The notes: generated from the sequence alone by a model not told the origin. DNA of 64,000 nucleotides from Coprobacillaceae bacterium UN01-12pH3A (GCA_027676805.1 JAQENU010000001.1:248001-312000), one strand, 5' to 3'; shown: positions 45,621-55,358, counted from the first letter of the stretch. Made by a program: numbers and translations.

Positions 45621-46930
45621 AGACCTTCTCCTTCAAGCACTTCTCCTGTGATCCCCAAAACACTAACCTCTTTAATTGTGACCGGTACTACTTGACCAAT
45701 CCATTTCGGATCCGCTTTAGCAATTACCTTTAAATAATTGCCGGCATGCCCGATCAAGCGGTCTTCATCAAAGGCTTCCTCAAAAATGACATCAACGGTT
45801 TTATCAATAAACCTTTTAGCGTAGTTAACATGCAGTTGTTTAGAAAGATCAATCAATGCTTTCACTCGTTCATTTTTGACAGTCTCATCGACTTGACCAT
45901 CCATTGCCGCAGCCGGAGTATTTCTTCTTTTTGAATAAGGAAAAACATGCAGTTCACTATAGCCTATCTGCTTGATAAACGCATACGTCTCATCAAATTC
46001 TTCCTGTGTTTCCTGCGGGAACCCCACAATAACATCGGTTGTTAAAGCGATATCCGGTAATACAGAACGAATCTGCTCAATCTTTTCTAAATACTGTGCA
46101 CACGTATATTTACGGCGCATTCTTTTTAGCACACCGTCACTTCCTGATTGTAATGGAACATGCAGATGATCCACAATAATAGGATTATTTTTGATTAAAT
46201 CAATCACTTCCTCCGTAATCTGATTGATCTCAATGGAAGAAATACGCAGACGTTTTAATCCTTTTGTCTTTTCAACTAAATCCACCAGTAAATCATAGAA
46301 ACGATAATGATCTAAATCGATGCCATAAGCCCCGGTATGAATCCCTGTTAAAACAATTTCCACAAAGCCATGATCAACAAGGGTCTGAGCTTGTTTCAAA
46401 ACACTTCCCGGCTTACGTGAGCGTACCAATCCCCTAGCATAAGGAATAATGCAGTACGTACAAAAATTATTGCAGCCATCTTGAATCTTTAAAAATGCAC
46501 GAGTATTTTCAGTGAAAACATCGACATCTAATTCTTCAAATTCTTTTTCCTTCATAACATCACTGATCTTTGTGATTCTTTGTTTACTTTTTATATGATC
46601 TTCAACTAAATCCACGATTTGATGACGGAATTGGGTACCTAAGATAATATCGACACCCTCAATCGCTTCAATATCGCCAGGAGCTACCTGTGCATAACAG
46701 CCTACAACACAAACAACTGCCTCGGGATTTTTACGAATTGCACGCCGTATAATCTGACGTGATTTACTATCTCCGGTATTTGTTACCGTACAGGTATTGA
46801 TGACATAAACATCCGCTACCTCTTTAAAAGAAATCTTGTGATAATCATGCGCTTCAAATAAACGCACAATTGCCTCCGATTCGTACGTATTCACTTTGCA
46901 GCCTAAAGTATGAATAGCAAATGTTTTCAT
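45617..46930 (-). CDS. mtaB: tRNA t6A37 methylthiotransferase MtaB
   Basis: Radical-SAM methylthiotransferase making ms2t6A37 in tRNA, 437 residues. The N-terminal cluster cysteines start in TLGCKVNTYESEA (the GCKVN form is typical of MtaB rather than MiaB), with more at INTCTVTN and VVGCYAQ. The radical-SAM motif is CNNFCTYCIIPYARG. A TRAM-like domain ends the protein. It starts one base after the preceding gene and overlaps murE. Confidence 0.94.
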   Translation of the reverse strand: MKTFAIHTLGCKVNTYESEAIVRLFEAHDYHKISFKEVADVYVINTCTVTNTGDSKSRQIIRRAIRKNPEAVVCVVGCYAQVAPGDIEAIEGVDIILGTQFRHQIVDLVEDHIKSKQRITKISDVMKEKEFEELDVDVFTENTRAFLKIQDGCNNFCTYCIIPYARGLVRSRKPGSVLKQAQTLVDHGFVEIVLTGIHTGAYGIDLDHYRFYDLLVDLVEKTKGLKRLRISSIEINQITEEVIDLIKNNPIIVDHLHVPLQSGSDGVLKRMRRKYTCAQYLEKIEQIRSVLPDIALTTDVIVGFPQETQEEFDETYAFIKQIGYSELHVFPYSKRRNTPAAAMDGQVDETVKNERVKALIDLSKQLHVNYAKRFIDKTVDVIFEEAFDEDRLIGHAGNYLKVIAKADPKWIGQVVPVTIKEVSVLGITGEVLEGEGL

Positions 46931-46931
46931 A

Positions 46932-47702
46932 TTAACCTCCTAAAAACTTCTTCTTTAACTTCGCATAAACCTTTTTACTGATAAACTGATGATCCTGCAA
47001 ATACTCTAGCAAAACATCTTCTTTTTGATGATGATAGAGTGTCACCACTTCTTTCAGTTCTACCATTTCCGGAATTTTCTGACTATATTTATCGACAATA
47101 ATACATTGATCTGTAAAGACCTTATCGGCTTCATTAAACACATAGATGGATTTAAAGTCTTCTAAATAGAGATAATGTTCATTCTCAAAGGATTTTATCC
47201 AAATAAAATCACAGAACCCATTCTTCAATGCTTCTATTCCATACAGTTCAATCGGATCTTTTAAATTTTTCAACTGCTCTTCTACGATATTTTTATTCTG
47301 TTTCAGCAATAAGAATTGATAATCCTCACAAAAACGATGATTCAGTTCACCATCAAAGCAGGGAAGCAGAATCAGCTGATCTCCAGCGTTAAAATGAGGC
47401 AAACAATCCAAGTCTGTCATGAGTTCGCCATGCAGTAAAATTTGGCGCTGCTGATAGCTCATTGCATTCCATAGCTCACCATTTTCATTTACATTTAGGA
47501 GATAGATACCAAATAGAGCTTCTTTATTTAACATAGAACGAAGATAAACGAGTGTTGCCTGCAGCTGATATTCATTTTTATAAACAGGCTGAATATGATT
47601 CTTTTTAAGCAACGCACTGTTTTCTTCAATGAAACGATAGCTCTCTAATTTCTTTATAACGGGATGCATCCCGTATTTATTTAATCCTTTGACTAACTGC
47701 AT
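46932..47702 (-). CDS. hypothetical protein in the rsmE-mtaB operon
   Basis: A 256-residue soluble protein with no recognised family or motif. It begins MQLVKGLNKYGMHPVIKKLE and ends with a basic helix (KVYAKLKKKFLGG). It has scattered aromatic residues and alternating beta-like segments. It is tightly packed between rsmE (10 bases) and mtaB (1 base), so it is expressed with RNA-modification and cell-wall genes. No function can be assigned. Confidence 0.75.
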   Translation of the reverse strand: MQLVKGLNKYGMHPVIKKLESYRFIEENSALLKKNHIQPVYKNEYQLQATLVYLRSMLNKEALFGIYLLNVNENGELWNAMSYQQRQILLHGELMTDLDCLPHFNAGDQLILLPCFDGELNHRFCEDYQFLLLKQNKNIVEEQLKNLKDPIELYGIEALKNGFCDFIWIKSFENEHYLYLEDFKSIYVFNEADKVFTDQCIIVDKYSQKIPEMVELKEVVTLYHHQKEDVLLEYLQDHQFISKKVYAKLKKKFLGG

Positions 47703-47712
47703 ATCCGATCCT

Positions 47713-48444
47713 CTATCCTAATTCTAGTGCATATCCAATGGCACTTAACAAATATAACGGTGCTGTTTCGCTCCTTAGAATACGTTTTCCTAACGAGCAG
47801 GGAATAACCCCCATCTTTTTCAATTCATCAATTTCACTTTGTTCAAAACCGCCTTCGCAGCCCACAATAATAGTGATTGTATCACCATTATGAACCTGAG
47901 ACAAGACCTCTTTTAGCATAGACATCTCATTTTGTTTCGCATTTTCCTCATAAGCGACTAAATTATGATCTCCCAAATATGATTTTACTTCTGAGAGTTT
48001 GATCAAAGGAGCAATCTTTGGTATTTGATTTCGATAGGACTGTTCTGCCGCTTCTTTCAAAATTTTATTGAATCGCTGATATTTTTTATTGAACGTTTCA
48101 CGATTTGTTTTTACGACACAGCGTTTCGATAAAAGCGGAATAATGCAGGTCACACCCAATTCGCATGCTTTTTGCAGAACGAATTCAAATTTATCGCTTT
48201 TAGGCAGCGCATAAATCAGATTCACCTTGACAGGCAGTTCGCAATTTTGAGAAAGTTCTTCAACTGCTTCTATTTCCCCTATTTCAATGTTTTTGATTCG
48301 ACAAAGAAATACCTGCTGTTTTTCGTTAATGCAAATAATCTCATCGCCATCGTGCATACGCATCACCTTTTTCATGTGATGATGATCCTCTTTTTCAATA
48401 ATAAACTGTGATTCATCAAAATTTTTAACAAAATACCTTTGCAT
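47713..48444 (-). CDS. rsmE: 16S rRNA m3U1498 methyltransferase
   Basis: SPOUT-class SAM methyltransferase modifying U1498 of 16S rRNA, 243 residues. An N-terminal PUA-like domain is followed by the knotted domain with LPKSDKFEFVLQKACELGV, IIVGCEGGFEQSE and LGKRILRSETA. AGGAGG precedes the ATG. It is first in a five-gene operon ending at deoC. Confidence 0.95.
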   Translation of the reverse strand: MQRYFVKNFDESQFIIEKEDHHHMKKVMRMHDGDEIICINEKQQVFLCRIKNIEIGEIEAVEELSQNCELPVKVNLIYALPKSDKFEFVLQKACELGVTCIIPLLSKRCVVKTNRETFNKKYQRFNKILKEAAEQSYRNQIPKIAPLIKLSEVKSYLGDHNLVAYEENAKQNEMSMLKEVLSQVHNGDTITIIVGCEGGFEQSEIDELKKMGVIPCSLGKRILRSETAPLYLLSAIGYALELG

Positions 48445-48477
48445 CTTACTCCTCCTTAGTTGAATTCATTTTATCAT

Positions 48478-48515
48478 AAAAAAAAAGGGAGCGCTACTTT
48501 TAGATGTAACTCCCT
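48478..48515 (-). terminator. terminator of the zinc-ribbon propeller gene
   Basis: Stem AGGGAG (48486-48491) with CTCCCT (48510-48515). On the minus strand it is followed by a T-run. It includes the stop codon. Confidence 0.65.
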
Positions 48516-49678
48516 ATATTTTGAATATAGACATATTCCCCGTTTTCGCCGTTAAGATCCATGCGATACCACTCATAATCACCATAATAATCATCGCTTT
48601 GAATAAAGAGATATTCTCCCTGCAGCTGCAGACTGTATCCTGTTTCTTCATCACTTAGCACTTGATTATCAAGTCCGTTTGTTTTCATATTGATGATCTC
48701 GTTTGAATTATTCAAATAATAAATCTGATCATGATCAACAATTAAGTTATTTGAAACTTCACGATTCAAACGTGTACTCACCTGTGTATCACCGGTTAAA
48801 TCCATCGTATAAATAAAACCTGAATTTCCATCGATATAATAAAGCGCATCTTCCTGACAAACTAAATTAATCACTCTGCCTTGTTTGACTGTTTTGATTT
48901 CCTGTGTTGCTGTGTCATACGCCTTAATAGCATCTGCTGTCGAAAAATACAATAAATTTCCAACCTGCTGCAGATTATAGCTTGCTTCATCATTGATCTG
49001 AACAGTCTCATTGGTACTCATATTATAATGGAAAATACTTTCGCCGTTCTGATCGCTTTGATAATAAATGTCCTGTCCGTATACACGCACATAATAAGCA
49101 TCTTCTTCTAATACGGTAGTGACTTCCTTTGTCGCTAAATCCATTTTAAATGTATAGTTATTTTTATATGCGTCTTTAAAATAAAGATATCCCTCATGCA
49201 CTTGCAGATCCCCACAGCTTCCTGTATAGATCACTTCATTTTTGCTCATGTTTTTATCAAATTTCGCAATGTTTCCATCATCATCCACCATGTAAACAGA
49301 TGTGCCATCATCCGTGATATAACCCCCGCCATTTAGATTGCTGACAATGACATCATTGCCTTTATCGAGAATATAATCACCATTTATTTCTTTATAATCA
49401 TATTTTTCAGGTTTATGTGTTGTATAGGAATCACTATTATAATAGTCATCTTTTGGTGAAGAAGGATCCGCTGTTAATTTAAATACAGCTAATAAAATCA
49501 GCACGCAGATTAAAACTATCCAAACGACAACATTGCGATTTGCTTGGCGTTGTTCAAACACCGGAACTCGATCCGTGACACGACTTACGGATTGAGGTCG
49601 TGCTTCTACTTTCATCCCGCAATGAGGACAATATTTATCATTTTCAGTCAATTCTGTATCACAAAAACGACATTTCAT
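48500..49678 (-). CDS. zinc-ribbon membrane protein with DUF5050-like beta-propeller
   Basis: A 392-residue protein. A cytosolic zinc ribbon (CRFCDTELTENDKYCPHCG, residues 3-21) is followed by a helix at about 52-70 (VVVWIVLICVLILLAVF) and a large outside domain with repeated YY-D.. and IYYLN/LYYID blades. The repeats fit a DUF5050-type beta-propeller. Start chosen at 49678 after GAGGTGATAA. It is a single gene; function unknown, possibly cell-surface binding or signalling. Confidence 0.8.
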   Translation of the reverse strand: MKCRFCDTELTENDKYCPHCGMKVEARPQSVSRVTDRVPVFEQRQANRNVVVWIVLICVLILLAVFKLTADPSSPKDDYYNSDSYTTHKPEKYDYKEINGDYILDKGNDVIVSNLNGGGYITDDGTSVYMVDDDGNIAKFDKNMSKNEVIYTGSCGDLQVHEGYLYFKDAYKNNYTFKMDLATKEVTTVLEEDAYYVRVYGQDIYYQSDQNGESIFHYNMSTNETVQINDEASYNLQQVGNLLYFSTADAIKAYDTATQEIKTVKQGRVINLVCQEDALYYIDGNSGFIYTMDLTGDTQVSTRLNREVSNNLIVDHDQIYYLNNSNEIINMKTNGLDNQVLSDEETGYSLQLQGEYLFIQSDDYYGDYEWYRMDLNGENGEYVYIQNIGSYI

Positions 49679-50041
49679 CTTATTTATCACCTCGTAAGCT
49701 ATTCTATCATATTTTTTTAAGAAAGTATTAAAAATATACAAAAATAGTATTTTCCCATATTTTCAATTCACTTTCACTAAATCTCACCAGAAAATATTCT
49801 CCTTTAGCATTATCAATATGAATAGACTACCTGGCTGCGAGATATAATTTGCCTGTGTTTTTACTCGCGAATTCCTTGAAAACCACCTACTACACTTTTA
49901 TATACCATTCATTTCTCCTGCAATCCTTATATTTTATTCGTGTATAATCCGCTATTTTAATCAAAAATCCCCTGCTTTACAACGTCAATAGTGTATGAAG
50001 ACAACAGGAAATATTCTATATCTTTTAAAAAGATATTTTTA
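49679..50041. other. intergenic region, ~360 bases
   Basis: It contains the upstream region of the zinc-ribbon gene (TATGAT near 49702). A 15-codon minus-strand frame at 49861-49908 (MVYKSVVGGFQGIRE) follows an AGGAG; it may be a remnant or chance. An A/T-rich palindrome around 50019-50037 may terminate the toroid-protein gene. Nothing else recognised. Confidence 0.35.
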
Positions 50042-50953
50042 TCACAGCGACGATTTCATCGCCTCAACAAATTTAACGTTTTTAATGATCCAATCCGATT
50101 TCCACCAGTTTTTACTTATATGCCATTCTTCTGTCTCTTCTTCCCAAGTCCATGTGATCGCCCATGTTCCATCTTCTTTTTGTGTCTGTGAGATAAACTG
50201 ACATTCATAATCACAGATCTCTTTATTTTCCAAATAAAATTCACTGCTTTTATCATTTATAAAAAGGGATGGCTTGCATACATATTCGACCGCCCATTTT
50301 GATGTGTCATGCGTTATAATATGCTGTATTTGCTTATGCAGCAATGATTTAAATTCTGTCATATCCACCAGTGTGTCTGCTGTGCTGTCTTTTAGATACT
50401 CGTATAATTCAACAAAGCAAGAGACGGTATGCATCGAATCCATTGGAAAGCTGTTTTTAAAGTAAGCATAGCTTTCTTTTACTAATCGGCATGCCAAGCT
50501 GTAAAGTGAACTTTCTTCATCCGCAAATTTAATCACAAAGCCAATAAGACAGGCAGTAGGATTGTAAGACACAGCCTCGTCTGCTTCACAGCTCCACCAA
50601 GGAGCATGTGGATACCCATCATTGGAAGGAATGGTATTCAGCCAAGTATGTCCGTTAAAAGCTTTCCCTGAAGCTAAGTAACGTAAAATACCTTGAATAA
50701 GCGGATGCGTTTTATCCTTCAGCTCTGTTTCTTTAATAATTTCTGTAGCCACCCATGTTTGCACCGGTGCTGAATTGGGATTCCAGCAATCCGGTTCTAA
50801 AGCATGACCAAATCCCCCATCTTCATTTTGATAAATGCTCAAGGCTTCCAGTACGTCATTTTTACTGCCCCCTTCAAACAAATATTTCCACCTTGCAATA
50901 TCCAGTGGCCGAGCATTTTTATAAATAAAATTTCTAGCTGTTTTATAATTCAT
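50042..50953 (-). CDS. prenyltransferase/cyclase-like alpha-toroid protein
   Basis: A 303-residue protein with repeats of the alpha/alpha-toroid type. QNEDGGFGHALEPD near residue 43 resembles the QxxDGGW repeats of squalene cyclases, and TQKEDGTWAITW near the C-terminus is a second one. No catalytic DXDD motif is seen. GGAGG precedes the ATG. It is flanked by unrelated genes, so its role is unclear; a glycan- or terpenoid-binding protein is possible. Confidence 0.72.
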   Translation of the reverse strand: MNYKTARNFIYKNARPLDIARWKYLFEGGSKNDVLEALSIYQNEDGGFGHALEPDCWNPNSAPVQTWVATEIIKETELKDKTHPLIQGILRYLASGKAFNGHTWLNTIPSNDGYPHAPWWSCEADEAVSYNPTACLIGFVIKFADEESSLYSLACRLVKESYAYFKNSFPMDSMHTVSCFVELYEYLKDSTADTLVDMTEFKSLLHKQIQHIITHDTSKWAVEYVCKPSLFINDKSSEFYLENKEICDYECQFISQTQKEDGTWAITWTWEEETEEWHISKNWWKSDWIIKNVKFVEAMKSSL

Positions 50954-51114
50954 CTTCTATACCTCCATGCAGTCCATTATAATTTTATTTTATTAAATGG
51001 ATTGTAAGAAACGGACAAGTTTTACTTTAGCCGCCAAAACCGTTTAATGAAATCCTTCATACGCTTCTTTTGTACCCATAATATAAATACAAATCCTTTT
51101 TTATCAGATAAAAT

Positions 51115-52014
51115 TTAGCTATTTTGAATCAAATCCGGTACTTGTACACAGATAATCAATTGATTTCGAACATATTCCGCTGATATTGTTCCATCCATTT
51201 GCTTTACTAATGTTCGTGTAATCTCAAGACCCAATCCTGTTGATTTTTCCGCAGTATTGACTGTATAAAAACGATCAAACAGTTTAGCCACCTGTACTTG
51301 ATTTAATTGAGACGCTGTATTCAAAAAGATTATCTCTCCACTTTTTGTCAGAGTAATTTCTAAGTCACCATCACTATATTTTATTGCATTATTCAACAGA
51401 TTAGATAATACTCGCGATAAAATAAATCGATCAAGTGTACGCTCCACCTTTACTTGCGGCAGGTGAATGATTGGAGTCATTTTTCGCTCTTTAAACATTG
51501 CATAAAACTCTGCTACGCTTTCCTCAATCATCTCATTCAAAACCACTCTTTCTTTGACAGTTTCGTTTTTCGCATCTAAGGTTACTGTATATCGGAAAAG
51601 CTCTTCAGTCAGCTGTGTTAAGAGTTCAACCCTATTATGAATGATCGCTAGATAACGTTCGACAGAGGCTGATTTAGCTTCAGATTCCAGTAGATCGATG
51701 TATCCGCAAATAGCTGTAAGAGGCGTTCGCAGATCATGTGAAATATTGGTAACCGCTTCTTTAAGCTTACGATTGCCATATAAGTATTCCCGTCGTTGCT
51801 TACGCAGCAGCCGCAATTGTTTGTTTAGCTCAGATGCAAGGCGACGGATATGCTCGTCTTTACTGGAAATCAAAATAAGGGTGTTTGATTCATTTAAAAG
51901 ATGCTCGCTTAGCCCTATGCAAATCTCATCAACACTTTTTCTTAACATTTGAACCTTTGCAAGAAGCAATAGAATAACAACACATAAAATACCGCACAGA
52001 ACCCAAGGGAACAT
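51115..52014 (-). CDS. sensor histidine kinase
   Basis: A 299-residue kinase with one N-terminal helix (residues 2-20) and no outside sensor domain. The H-box is NISHDLRTPL near residue 94; the N-box is LSNLLNNAIKYS and the G-box GLGLEITRTLV. It is the last gene after the ABC permease gene, with AGGAGGAGG ahead of its ATG. The lack of a sensor domain suggests that the ABC transporter is the sensor, as in antimicrobial-peptide resistance modules. Confidence 0.9.
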   Translation of the reverse strand: MFPWVLCGILCVVILLLLAKVQMLRKSVDEICIGLSEHLLNESNTLILISSKDEHIRRLASELNKQLRLLRKQRREYLYGNRKLKEAVTNISHDLRTPLTAICGYIDLLESEAKSASVERYLAIIHNRVELLTQLTEELFRYTVTLDAKNETVKERVVLNEMIEESVAEFYAMFKERKMTPIIHLPQVKVERTLDRFILSRVLSNLLNNAIKYSDGDLEITLTKSGEIIFLNTASQLNQVQVAKLFDRFYTVNTAEKSTGLGLEITRTLVKQMDGTISAEYVRNQLIICVQVPDLIQNS

Positions 52015-52030
52015 CTTTCCTCCTCCTTCC

Positions 52031-52774
52031 TTATTTCAAATCTTTTTTATTAAATACATATATACCGATCCCTGATAAGACAGCCGACAAAATCAGTGAA
52101 TAAGCGGATAATTTCCACATCATGGCCATATCTATCGTCATAAGCTGAAATGTTTGACCAAAAGGATTCATTTCAAACAGAAACTGAAAAACAGCTCTCT
52201 TTGATGCCGGTAAAAATCCCGGTCTTGCAATAGAATAACAGGTAAGTCCTGCAAACATCAGCATAAATGCCGTCAATACACAGCCAATAGATGTTCTTGC
52301 TTTATTAGACGAAAGCATGCCAATCAGATTAAAAATGGCAACATATGAGACACACGCCAGCCAACCGACAATGCCTGAATATGAGATTTCTATTGTGAGA
52401 TCTGTTGGCAATGCCTGAATGATGACTGCAAACATGCCGCCGGTTAACGCCCAAGCTAAATAAATAACAGTAACCGCAGCAATACCGGCAATTAAACTAG
52501 CCAGATAAACACTGCTTCTTTTATGTCCTACAATAAGTTTATTTCTCAACGTGCCGTCATTGTATTCTGTCCCCATAAACAGACTCAAAAATACAGAAAT
52601 AAGAATACCGATGATCTGAACCATTGTATACATTACGATATCTAAACGAGTAGAATTTTGTTTCAATAACAGCAAACAAAAAGCACTTTCTAAGCCAATC
52701 ATTAACAGTACAGTTACCCAGAAAGCTTTATTAAGCCAAAGGCGCATTAGATTAGCCGATATTAATTTACGCAT
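52031..52774 (-). CDS. ABC-2 type permease, BcrB/LanE-like
   Basis: Six-helix ABC-2 permease of 247 residues. The FMGTEYNDGTLRNKLIVGH segment after the second helix is typical of immunity and resistance transporters. The start at 52774 follows GGAGGTGG and overlaps the ATPase gene by eight bases. With the ATPase it should expel or remove a membrane-active peptide or bacitracin-like compound. Confidence 0.85.
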   Translation of the reverse strand: MRKLISANLMRLWLNKAFWVTVLLMIGLESAFCLLLLKQNSTRLDIVMYTMVQIIGILISVFLSLFMGTEYNDGTLRNKLIVGHKRSSVYLASLIAGIAAVTVIYLAWALTGGMFAVIIQALPTDLTIEISYSGIVGWLACVSYVAIFNLIGMLSSNKARTSIGCVLTAFMLMFAGLTCYSIARPGFLPASKRAVFQFLFEMNPFGQTFQLMTIDMAMMWKLSAYSLILSAVLSGIGIYVFNKKDLK

Positions 52775-53681
52775 AACGACCACCTCCAACCAAACTTACA
52801 AAGTAGCTTTCCAAATCTTCATCCCGTTCATACATGGAAACAATCTCACAATTCACTTTTTCCAATGCAGCGGCCAACTGTGATACCCTTACTTTGGCAA
52901 ATATATCGGCCTCTGTAGCTGAAACAATCTTATATTCCATTTCCATTCCATCCAATACTCGAGCCAACAGTTTTGTATCACTCACTTTCACATGGATACA
53001 TTTTCTGCATGCTTCTTGTAATTCTGCCGCACTGATTTCTTTTATAATACGTCCATTATCGATAAAGCCATAATGCGTTGCCATCTTTGACAATTCCCCA
53101 AGTATATGACTCGAAATCAAAACAGTAATCTGATGCTCCTGATTTAATTTCAAGATCAATTCTCGCATTTCTATTATCCCTTGTGGATCTAATCCATTGA
53201 CAGGTTCGTCCAGTATTAAAAAATCAGGATCTCCTGCTAATGCAATCGCAATCCCTAATCTTTGGCGCATCCCAAGAGAAAAATCTCTCGCCTTTTTGTC
53301 ACCGGTCTGTCCTAATCCGACCAAAACCAAAATATCTTTAATTCCTTCAAAAGAAGGCATTCCCAAAATTTGATATTGCTGCTTCAGATTATCTTCAGCG
53401 GACATATCCAGATATATTGAAGGCGTTTCAACTACTGCGCCTATCCTTCTTCTTGTTTTAGAAAATCCTTTTTCACTGTTTTTTTGATCATAGAGTTCAA
53501 AGCTTCCGGATGAGGGCTGCTGAAGACCACAGATCAATCGAATCAGTGTCGTTTTGCCTGCCCCATTTTTCCCTACAAAGCCATAAATAGCCCCCTTAGG
53601 AATCTTCATTGTCACTCTGCTTAACGCTTTGAAATGTCCGTAGTTTTTACATAAATCACTTGTTTTTAAAACATATTCCAT
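52767..53681 (-). CDS. ABC ATPase, BcrA/LanF-like
   Basis: ATPase subunit of 304 residues: Walker A GKNGAGKTT, signature FSLGMRQRLGIA, Walker B FLILDEPVNGLDP, plus a ~80-residue C-terminal extension typical of BcrA-like ATPases. It follows the response-regulator gene by about 155 bases that hold a repeat array. It is the first gene of the ABC-permease-kinase unit. Confidence 0.88.
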   Translation of the reverse strand: MEYVLKTSDLCKNYGHFKALSRVTMKIPKGAIYGFVGKNGAGKTTLIRLICGLQQPSSGSFELYDQKNSEKGFSKTRRRIGAVVETPSIYLDMSAEDNLKQQYQILGMPSFEGIKDILVLVGLGQTGDKKARDFSLGMRQRLGIAIALAGDPDFLILDEPVNGLDPQGIIEMRELILKLNQEHQITVLISSHILGELSKMATHYGFIDNGRIIKEISAAELQEACRKCIHVKVSDTKLLARVLDGMEMEYKIVSATEADIFAKVRVSQLAAALEKVNCEIVSMYERDEDLESYFVSLVGGGRYA

Positions 53682-53727
53682 AAATTATATCCTCCTTCAT
53701 TAGATGGGTATAGTCTATACAATACCG

Positions 53728-53767
53728 GTAAAGACATCGGTAAAGAAAATAGTAAAGAAAGAGTAAA
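53728..53767 (-). promoter_or_regulatory. array of four TTTAC direct repeats before the ABC genes
   Basis: Read on the minus strand, TTTAC occurs at 53763-53767, 53752-53756, 53740-53744 and 53728-53732, with spacings of 11, 12 and 12 bases. The last two copies extend to TCTTTACCG/TCTTTACCGG. Helical phasing of direct repeats is typical of OmpR-family binding sites, and the array ends about 47 bases before the ATG. A palindrome GTATAGTCTATAC (53708-53720) follows. Confidence 0.6.
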
Positions 53768-53836
53768 TATTGTATGTTGTTTCAAATCACATCCTATATC
53801 TAACCACTTCATTTCAATATAAAAGAGTATCTGATC

Positions 53837-54502
53837 TTATTGAGTACGAAGTTTAAATCCGATCCCCCATACGGCCTCAATATAATCTTTCCCATTAACA
53901 TCACGGAGTTTTTTACGTAAATTACTGACATGCATTTTTAAAGAGCTCTCTGTACAATCCGGTGTATCTTGGCTAATGCGTTCTAAGATCAGTGATTTTG
54001 TCATGACCTGTGAAGGATTTTGCATGAGCAGTTTTAAAAGTGCACATTCTGTTTTGGTCAACTTGATTTCACAATCGTTAAGAAGCACTGTATATGTATC
54101 GGTATTAAGCTTTAATTCTTTATAGTTTAATATCGGACTATGTTCGACAAAAGAGGTGTGCCGAAGCTGAACCGCAATTCGCGCTAATAATTCTTTCGTA
54201 TTAAATGGCTTAGTTATATAATCTGCCGCACCGCTGAGCAGCACTCCTACTTTATTATCAATATCAATCTTAGCACTTACAACAATAACAGGGATTCCCT
54301 TTATTTTAGGAAGCACTTCTTCCCCATTTAATCCCGGCAGCATCAAATCAAGAAGGATTAAATCAGGCTGTATCCGCTCAAGAATCAACAATGCCTCCGT
54401 CCCTGAATAAGCCCGAATAACTTTATATCCTTCTTTTACTAGAATTTCTTCAAGAACATTGCTGATATTTATATCATCATCTATTACTAATATCGTTTTC
54501 AA
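53837..54502 (-). CDS. OmpR-family response regulator
   Basis: A 221-residue regulator. The receiver domain has acidic pocket DD at 8-9, phospho-acceptor Asp in LILLDLMLPG (near residue 51) and Lys in YITKPF. A C-terminal winged helix follows (KLTKTECALLKLL, SSLKMHVSNLRKKL). It starts with TTG at 54502 after GGAGGAATTATT. It likely works with the kinase three genes downstream and binds the TTTAC array in between. Confidence 0.92.
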   Translation of the reverse strand: MKTILVIDDDINISNVLEEILVKEGYKVIRAYSGTEALLILERIQPDLILLDLMLPGLNGEEVLPKIKGIPVIVVSAKIDIDNKVGVLLSGAADYITKPFNTKELLARIAVQLRHTSFVEHSPILNYKELKLNTDTYTVLLNDCEIKLTKTECALLKLLMQNPSQVMTKSLILERISQDTPDCTESSLKMHVSNLRKKLRDVNGKDYIEAVWGIGFKLRTQ

Positions 54503-54624
54503 AATAATTCCTCCGTCTTTTCATGCACATCGTTTTATAATTTATCTGTTATGCTTATAAACGATTATATAAAACAAAAATAGTGATGTACAGTTATTTC
54601 ATGCATCCCTATTTCATTAAAGAA

Positions 54625-55095
54625 CTATGTATTTTCTATCGGTATCCAAATTTCAATGATTGAATCTTCTCTATTCCAATGAAAACGATGATCGTATTTT
54701 TCAAAATGAATACAATCCTCTTTTAATGGCTTATAGTTTGTATGTGGCAAAAGATTTTGATAGATTTCTCCATAAGTCTCATAAATCTTGTACATAGGTC
54801 CTTGATGTTCAACTACCAAATACTGATGAGCCTTCATTTCTTTTAAACTAAATCCGTTTGGGACTTCTCCTCGAAACGGAATCGCACAGAAGTAAAACAA
54901 CTGACCATTCTTTCGTTCCATGAAGGCATATTTGAGCCAACTGCCGGATTGTGACAGTTGATCTTTCTTAAGCTTCATATTAAAGGTTCGCCAAAATCGT
55001 GTACTGATTTCAACATTTTTTCTTTGATTTTGCGTCAGCTCTGCTTCTTGTCCAATCACTAAAAACGCTTCTAGTTTACACAACGTATAGTTCAT
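54625..55095 (-). CDS. GyrI-like small-molecule-binding protein
   Basis: Stand-alone GyrI/AraC-E-type effector-binding domain, 156 residues. FRGEVPNGFSLKEMKAHQYLVVEHQGP and the closing IIEIWIPIE are family-like. No DNA-binding domain is present. Relatives bind drugs or hydrolyse cyclopropanoids. TGGAGG precedes the ATG. It opens a patch of small accessory genes. Confidence 0.78.
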   Translation of the reverse strand: MNYTLCKLEAFLVIGQEAELTQNQRKNVEISTRFWRTFNMKLKKDQLSQSGSWLKYAFMERKNGQLFYFCAIPFRGEVPNGFSLKEMKAHQYLVVEHQGPMYKIYETYGEIYQNLLPHTNYKPLKEDCIHFEKYDHRFHWNREDSIIEIWIPIENT

Positions 55096-55358
55096 TTTTC
55101 CTCCATAGACAAAGTCATATTCTCATGATAGCCCAAATCTTTAAACTTTTTATAATATATAAATAATACAACCTTTTTTCGTTTTAAACCCTTTATTTTC
55201 TCAAATTCCGGCATGATACGGTTTCAACTACCTTTTGCTTTCTGATAAGAACCCCCATGAGATTAATCTCCTATTAGATATACCCTCGATATTTGTCAAT
55301 GTCTCTCTTAATGGTTCTCTAAATTCTTCTAAAACATAAATGATCAGCTTTGCCTACC

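Noticed and set aside
49861..49908. 15-codon peptide frame after an AGGAG
   Set aside because: Too short, no clear promoter and no partner gene; noted only in the intergenic entry.
55150..55350. Possible degraded gene in the gap after the GyrI-like gene
   Set aside because: A ~40-codon stop-free minus-strand stretch (EEFREPLRETLTNIEG) lacks a start, and its length is within chance.
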